Program-made: the position numbers and the translations under genes
Origin: Saprospiraceae bacterium
GTDB taxonomy: Bacteria > Bacteroidota > Bacteroidia > Chitinophagales > Saprospiraceae
Length of the DNA stretch: 64,000 nucleotides
Assembly: GCA_016715405.1 (NCBI GenBank)
Contig: JADKAE010000007.1
Coordinates: 1-64,000, forward strand
Reading direction: 5' to 3'
Shown: positions 59,464 to 64,000 of the stretch, one piece after another
Layout of the letters: each line of letters opens with the position of its first letter
Numbering within the stretch: the stretch's first letter is position 1
Notes under the pieces: generated by a model
The model's database searches: none
Seen by the model: only the letters and a program-made list of their open reading frames with translations
What the model was told of the DNA's origin: nothing

Positions 59464-61326
59464 ATGTCTGATACCGCAACTACCCAAGATAAAAATAAGA
59501 TCAGGCTCGACCGCGTCGTGATCCGGTTCGCCGGCGACTCGGGCGACGGCATGCAGCTCACGGGGTCGCAGTTCTCTGATACCTCTGCCATGCTGGGCAA
59601 CGATATTGCCACTTTTCCCAATTATCCCGCTGAAATTCGCGCCCCGGAAGGCAGTATTTACGGGGTGTCGGGTTTTCAGGTGCATATCGGCGAAGTGGAG
59701 ATCTCCACACCCGGCGACGATGTAGACGTGCTGGTAGCCATGAATCCTGCAGCCTTAAAAACCAATATTTCGGCAGTACAACACGGCAAAACGATTATCG
59801 TCGACGTAGACGAATTTACCACCAAAAACCTGGGCAAAGCCGGCTATAGCGATAATCCGCTCGAAGATGGCACCCTCTCCCCCTATAACCTTATTCCGGC
59901 GCCTATCACGCAGTTGTCGAGAGGAGCTATTAAGGAGATGGGCCTGGATAACACCAGCATGAACCGTACCCGCAATATGTTTGCGTTGGGCATGGTGTTC
60001 TGGATGTTTAGCCGCCCGTTGGATTATACCATCAAATTCCTGGAAAAGAAATTCGGCCATAAGCCACAGATATTTGAAGCCAACGTTAAAGTACTCAAGG
60101 CGGGTTACCACTACGCCGAAACAATGGAGTTGCTGACTTCAGCGTATACGATCCTGCCCGCCAAAATGTCAGAAGGCACCTATCGCATTTTGATGGGCAA
60201 TACAGCCCTCGCCTGGGGCTTCCTGGCTGCGGCCGAAAGATCGGGCAAGCACTTGTTCCTGGGATCTTATCCTATTACGCCCGCATCCGATATCTTGCAT
60301 GAATTGAGCGAACACCAGCACTTTGGCGTTACCACCTTCCAGGCGGAAGACGAAATTGCCGGTATTTGTTCGGCTATAGGCGCTTCTTTTGCAGGCAATC
60401 TGGCGCTCACTACTACCTCCGGTCCCGGCCTTGCGCTCAAAAGCGAAGCGATCGGCCTGGCGGTGATGACCGAACTACCGCTTGTCATTGTCGACGTACA
60501 GCGCGGCGGCCCTTCTACGGGTTTGCCGACCAAAACCGAACAGGCCGACTTGCTGCAGGCCATGTACGGCCGCAACGGCGAAAGCCCCGTCATCATCGTG
60601 GCGCCTTCGTCGCCCTCCAATTGCTTCGATATGGCTTATGAAGCTTCCCGCCTTGCGCTCGAACACATGACGCCGGTGATCATATTGTCTGACGGCTATA
60701 TCGCCAACGGCTCGGCGCCCTGGCGCATCCGCAGCGTGAAAGAACTCGAAACGATCAAACCGGCCGCTGCGCCTGCCCCCGGCGAAGAATGGCTGCCCTA
60801 CCTGCGCAACCCCGAAACGCTGGCACGCCGCTGGGCTACGCCGGGTATGCCGGGTTTTGAACACCGTATCGGCGGCCTCGAAAAAGAAGACGGCACCGGC
60901 CATATCAGCTATGACCCGGAGAACCATGAGCATATGGTCAAACTGCGCGCAGAAAAAGTGCGCCGGGTGGAAAACTACATCCCGGAATTGCAGATCGACG
61001 GCGCAGAAAGCGGCGATTTGCTGGTAGTTGGCTGGGGCGGCACCTACGGTAGCCTGCATACGGCTGTGAAGGCGCTGCACGAAGAAGGCCACCAAATCGG
61101 CCTTGCGCATTTCCACTACCTCAATCCCATGCCGCGCAACACCCAGGATGTATTTGCCCGCTACAAAAAAATAGTCGTTTGCGAATTAAACCTGGGGCAA
61201 TTCGCCACGCTGTTGCGCAGCACGTTCCCCGAATTCCCATACCTCAAATACAACAAGGTACAGGGATTGCCATTTACCGTATTCGAATTGAATGCCCATT
61301 TCCGCGAATTATTGAACGCCAAATAA
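59464..61326 (+). CDS. korA: 2-oxoacid:ferredoxin oxidoreductase, fused gamma-alpha subunit
   Basis: 620 residues. N-terminal gamma domain (VIRFAGDSGDGMQLTGSQFS ... FQVHIG) fused to the alpha/pyrimidine-binding domain (GSYPITPASDILHELS, FQAEDEIAGICSAIGASFAG, TTSGPGLALKSEA). With KorB it oxidises 2-oxoglutarate (less likely another 2-oxoacid) with CoA, reducing ferredoxin. Start chosen at 59464 (MSDTATTQDKNKIRLDRVV). 44 bases before korB, clearly one operon. Intact. Confidence 0.92.
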   Translation: MSDTATTQDKNKIRLDRVVIRFAGDSGDGMQLTGSQFSDTSAMLGNDIATFPNYPAEIRAPEGSIYGVSGFQVHIGEVEISTPGDDVDVLVAMNPAALKTNISAVQHGKTIIVDVDEFTTKNLGKAGYSDNPLEDGTLSPYNLIPAPITQLSRGAIKEMGLDNTSMNRTRNMFALGMVFWMFSRPLDYTIKFLEKKFGHKPQIFEANVKVLKAGYHYAETMELLTSAYTILPAKMSEGTYRILMGNTALAWGFLAAAERSGKHLFLGSYPITPASDILHELSEHQHFGVTTFQAEDEIAGICSAIGASFAGNLALTTTSGPGLALKSEAIGLAVMTELPLVIVDVQRGGPSTGLPTKTEQADLLQAMYGRNGESPVIIVAPSSPSNCFDMAYEASRLALEHMTPVIILSDGYIANGSAPWRIRSVKELETIKPAAAPAPGEEWLPYLRNPETLARRWATPGMPGFEHRIGGLEKEDGTGHISYDPENHEHMVKLRAEKVRRVENYIPELQIDGAESGDLLVVGWGGTYGSLHTAVKALHEEGHQIGLAHFHYLNPMPRNTQDVFARYKKIVVCELNLGQFATLLRSTFPEFPYLKYNKVQGLPFTVFELNAHFRELLNAK

Positions 61327-61370
61327 AAGATTGAACCACGATTTTTTAAAGCTAAAAAGAAACCGGCCTT

Positions 61371-62377
61371 ATGTCTACACAACCTCCAACATATACGTTC
61401 AAGGATTTTGCCAGTGACCAGGAAGTGCGCTGGTGCCCGGGTTGCGGCGATTACGTCATCCTTAGAGGTATGCAGAAGGCGCTGCCCCTGATGGGCAAAC
61501 GCCGAGAAGACTTTGTCTTTATTTCGGGCATCGGCTGTTCGAGCCGTTTTCCCTACTATATGGAGACATATGGTTTTCACACTATCCACGGGCGGGCGCC
61601 GGCTATCGCCACCGGCGTGAAATTGTCGAACCCGGCCCTCAGCGTTTGGGTGATGACGGGCGACGGCGACGGACTGGCCATCGGCGGCAACCACATGATA
61701 CATGTGATCAGGCGCAACGTGGACCTCAACGTCGTATTATTTAATAATAAAATTTACGGCCTCACCAAAGGACAGTTTTCGCCTACCTCCGATTTGGGAC
61801 AAAAGACGAAATCTTCGCCTTACGGAAATACCCAGCCGCCTTTTAATTTCGGCGAGTTGACGATCGGCAGCGCCGGGCAGTTTTATGCGCGCATCCCCGA
61901 CAATAACCCCAACGACATGGCCGATATTTTGTGGCCGCCGAAAACCACAAGGGTACGTCGGTGGTCGAGATCCTGCAAAACTGCGTGATCTTCAACGACG
62001 GCGCTTATGATTCGTATACCGACAAAACCGTACGCGAAGACATGCTGCTGTATCTCAAGCACGGCGAAAAAATGATTTTTGGTAAAGAAAAAAATAAAGG
62101 CATCCGCTTTAACGGCCGCAGGCTGGAAGCCGTCACCATCGGCGAAAACGGGATCACAGAAGATGATATCCTCGTACACGATGCCCACGACTCCAATCCT
62201 TCGATGCATTTTATGCTTACGCAAATGGATAACCCCTTGCCGGTGGGCGTAATTCGCAGCGTCGAAACGCCTACTTACGAGGAACGCATGGCTACCCAGG
62301 CGGAGAGCATCAAAAACCGCTCGAAGTACAAAAGTATCGACGATTTGCTATTTTCCGGTGAAACTTATAGCGTATAA
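61371..62377 (+). CDS. korB: 2-oxoacid:ferredoxin oxidoreductase beta subunit, frameshifted
   Basis: TPP-binding subunit, ~335 residues. Cluster/cofactor segments: RWCPGCGDYVIL, ISGIGCSSRFPYY, TPP motif GDGDGLAIGGNHMIH ... FNNKIYGLTKGQFSPTS. After a frame change near 61930 (the corrected text reads AAENHKGTSVVEILQNC) it runs to DDLLFSGETYSV at 62377. Five bases before nuoA, so korAB and nuo may be co-transcribed. Confidence 0.92.
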
Positions 62378-62382
62378 TTACC

Positions 62383-62733
62383 ATGGGAACAGAAGCCATT
62401 ATTGTATTTTTTATAGCCTCAGTGGTGCTGGTAGGTGGAGGTATGATAGCCGCCAAACTACTCGCCCCAACGTCAACTAACCCGCAAAAACTCGAGCCTT
62501 ACGAATGCGGTATACCCACACAGGGGCCTACCCACGTACAGTTTAAGGTGGGTTATTATCTTTTTGCCATTCTTTTTTTACTCTTTGATGTGGAAATGAT
62601 TTTCCTGGTGCCCTGGGCAGTGGTGATGAAAAACATTGGGCTTACCGGCCTGATTTCGGCCATCATTTTTATCCTGATTTTGGGCCTGGGATTATTATAC
62701 GCCTGGAAGAAAAAAGCGCTGATATGGGAATAA
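62383..62733 (+). CDS. nuoA: NADH-quinone oxidoreductase subunit A
   Basis: 116 residues, three transmembrane helices; conserved loop KLEPYECGIPTQGP and FDVEMIFLVPWAV. Membrane-arm subunit of complex I. Overlaps nuoB by ten bases. Confidence 0.94.
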   Translation: MGTEAIIVFFIASVVLVGGGMIAAKLLAPTSTNPQKLEPYECGIPTQGPTHVQFKVGYYLFAILFLLFDVEMIFLVPWAVVMKNIGLTGLISAIIFILILGLGLLYAWKKKALIWE

Positions 62734-63290
62734 TTGAAGAACAAGGACCTGTATTCCAACAACACGAGTTGGGTACGGTAGTCAGCGCCGGCAACGGCGG
62801 CAATATCCTGGTGACGAGCCTCGACAGGGTAGTTAACTGGGGGCGCGCCAATTCGCTGTGGCCCCTGGTATTCGGCACCAGTTGCTGCGCCATCGAGATG
62901 ATGTCTACGGGCGCCTCCCGGCACGACTGGTCGCGGTTTGGCACTGAGGTAGCCCGTGCTACGCCTCGGCAGGCCGACCTGATCGTGATTGCCGGCACGA
63001 TTGTCAACAAGATGGGCCCTGTGCTCAAGCGCTTGTACGACCAGATGGCCGACCCCAAATACGTGATCGCCATGGGCGCCTGTGCTATATCGGGAGGGCC
63101 GTTTTATTACAATTCCTATTCGGTAATAAAAGGCGCCGACCACGTCATTCCTGTCGACGTATACGTGCCCGGTTGTCCGCCCCGCCCCGAAGCATTGCTT
63201 TACGGTTTGATGAAGTTGCAGGAAAAGATCAAAACAGAAAGCATGCTTACCAGGAAAAAGCCGGCGGAGGGATTTGAAGAAGGATTCTGA
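62724..63290 (+). CDS. nuoB: NADH-quinone oxidoreductase subunit B
   Basis: 188 residues. Carries the N2 4Fe-4S ligands: tandem Cys in GTSCCAIEMM, then MGACAISGG and VPGCPPRPEALL. Connects the peripheral arm to quinone. Start inside nuoA suggests translational coupling. Confidence 0.95.
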   Translation: MGIIEEQGPVFQQHELGTVVSAGNGGNILVTSLDRVVNWGRANSLWPLVFGTSCCAIEMMSTGASRHDWSRFGTEVARATPRQADLIVIAGTIVNKMGPVLKRLYDQMADPKYVIAMGACAISGGPFYYNSYSVIKGADHVIPVDVYVPGCPPRPEALLYGLMKLQEKIKTESMLTRKKPAEGFEEGF

Positions 63291-63305
63291 TGTAAATAGC
63301 CAATC

Positions 63306-63764
63306 ATGAACAACGAAGCACTCCTACAACTGCTCACCACCTGGGCGGAAGGGCTCGAAACGGAAGAAAACGCGCAATACCTTAATGTAAGGGTACCTGC
63401 TGCACAGCTCCACGATTTCGCCTTCAAGCTCAAAAACGACGAGGCGACCTCATTCGACTACCTCTTTTGCCTCACGGGAGTAGATTGGCCCGGATATATG
63501 GAAGTGGTGTATCACCTCGAATCGACCAAACACGTGCATTGCCTGGTGTTGAAGTCGCGCACCGCCGGCAGGGAAGACCCCCGCCTCGACACGGTATGCG
63601 ATATCTGGCCCACAGCCGATGCACACGAGCGGGAAGCCTACGACCTCTACGGTATCCGGTTTAACAACCACCCCGACCTGCGTCGTTTGCTGCTGACCGA
63701 TGATTGGGAGGGATACCCGATGCGCAAAGATTACAAGGACGAAATAAATATTATAGAGCTGTGA
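63306..63764 (+). CDS. nuoC: NADH-quinone oxidoreductase subunit C
   Basis: 152 residues (short form, not fused to NuoD). Signature WPTADAHEREAYDLYGIRF with HPDLRRLLLTDDWEGYP. Its stop overlaps the GTG of nuoD. Confidence 0.94.
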   Translation: MNNEALLQLLTTWAEGLETEENAQYLNVRVPAAQLHDFAFKLKNDEATSFDYLFCLTGVDWPGYMEVVYHLESTKHVHCLVLKSRTAGREDPRLDTVCDIWPTADAHEREAYDLYGIRFNNHPDLRRLLLTDDWEGYPMRKDYKDEINIIEL

Positions 63765-64000
63765 GCGATCAACTTGACCTGGCGCCTGCCACCGACCTCC
63801 TGACCAGTCAGGAATATTTCGTCAACATGGGCCCCCAGCACCCTTCCACGCACGGCGTGCTTCGATTGGTGCTGACGATTGACGGCGAGATCATTCGCAA
63901 AGTAGAGCCCCATATCGGCTACATCCACCGGTCTATCGAAAAGATGTGTGAAAAAGACACCTACCGGCAGATCGTTCACCTCACCGACCGCATGGACTAC
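63761..64000 (+). CDS. nuoD: NADH-quinone oxidoreductase subunit D (5' part)
   Basis: Starts at GTG 63761 inside the GTGA overlap with nuoC; first 80 residues: YFVNMGPQHPSTHGVLRLVL and IGYIHRSIEKMCE, the quinone-site region of NuoD. Cut by the window end. Confidence 0.93.
   Translation, partial: MSDQLDLAPATDLLTSQEYFVNMGPQHPSTHGVLRLVLTIDGEIIRKVEPHIGYIHRSIEKMCEKDTYRQIVHLTDRMDY

Overview
The window is chromosomal DNA of a member of the Bacteroidota, most likely a Saprospiria-type bacterium (inference). The evidence is: large secreted proteins ending in type IX secretion (T9SS) sorting domains, including a gliding-motility-type C-terminus and SprB-like repeats; TAnnTTTG-type -7 promoter elements; lysS, spoT, purA, trigger factor-clpP-clpX, a two-subunit 2-oxoacid:ferredoxin oxidoreductase, and nuoA-B-C-D typical of that phylum; and very little Shine-Dalgarno signal. 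There is no rRNA, CRISPR array, integrase or recognisable transposase. One tRNA is present (Leu, anticodon TAG).

Layout. 1-15.2 kb: surface and secreted proteins (a leucine-rich-repeat protein, a ~1950-residue beta-helix/repeat protein, a membrane-anchored DUF11-like protein), gamma-glutamyltransferase and two proteins of unknown function. 15.4-19 kb: hemN, a small possible eRF1-domain-like protein, a zinc-free alcohol dehydrogenase, and two gene remnants. 19.2-23.6 kb: an unusual two-gene locus: a ~1060-residue glycine-rich protein with helix-hairpin-helix-like N-terminus, followed by a protein with an L,D-transpeptidase-like H...SxGC centre. 23.8-41.5 kb: mostly housekeeping genes (purA, STAS, Fur family, spoT, tRNA-Leu, tig-clpP-clpX, rhomboid, lysS, two sugar-nucleotide transferases, PBP4-type carboxypeptidase, a GH3-C/beta-lactamase fusion). 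41.5-49 kb: RRM protein, lipoprotein metalloprotease plus pbpC, an AT-rich islet of small lipoproteins bracketed by two 120-bp repeats, and an RlpA/SPOR protein. 48.9-54.3 kb: a giant 22-repeat adhesin-like protein. 54.7-64 kb: a PaaE-like reductase, an LRR protein with a BRCT-like tail, small secreted proteins, ferredoxin, korAB and the start of the nuo operon.

Two window-wide features deserve attention. First, at least 14 intergenic gaps contain self-complementary arrays of degenerate 7- or 8-base words (for example TTNTCNG or GACTNTAC), each gap using its own word; one family has a conserved centre that carries a Bacteroidota -7 promoter motif. Second, about twenty genes, including essential ones (clpX, purA, korB, pbpC), need one or more single-base frame corrections, often at short homopolymers; this looks like uncorrected sequencing indels rather than real gene decay. 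I give such genes as one CDS spanning the corrected reading frame.
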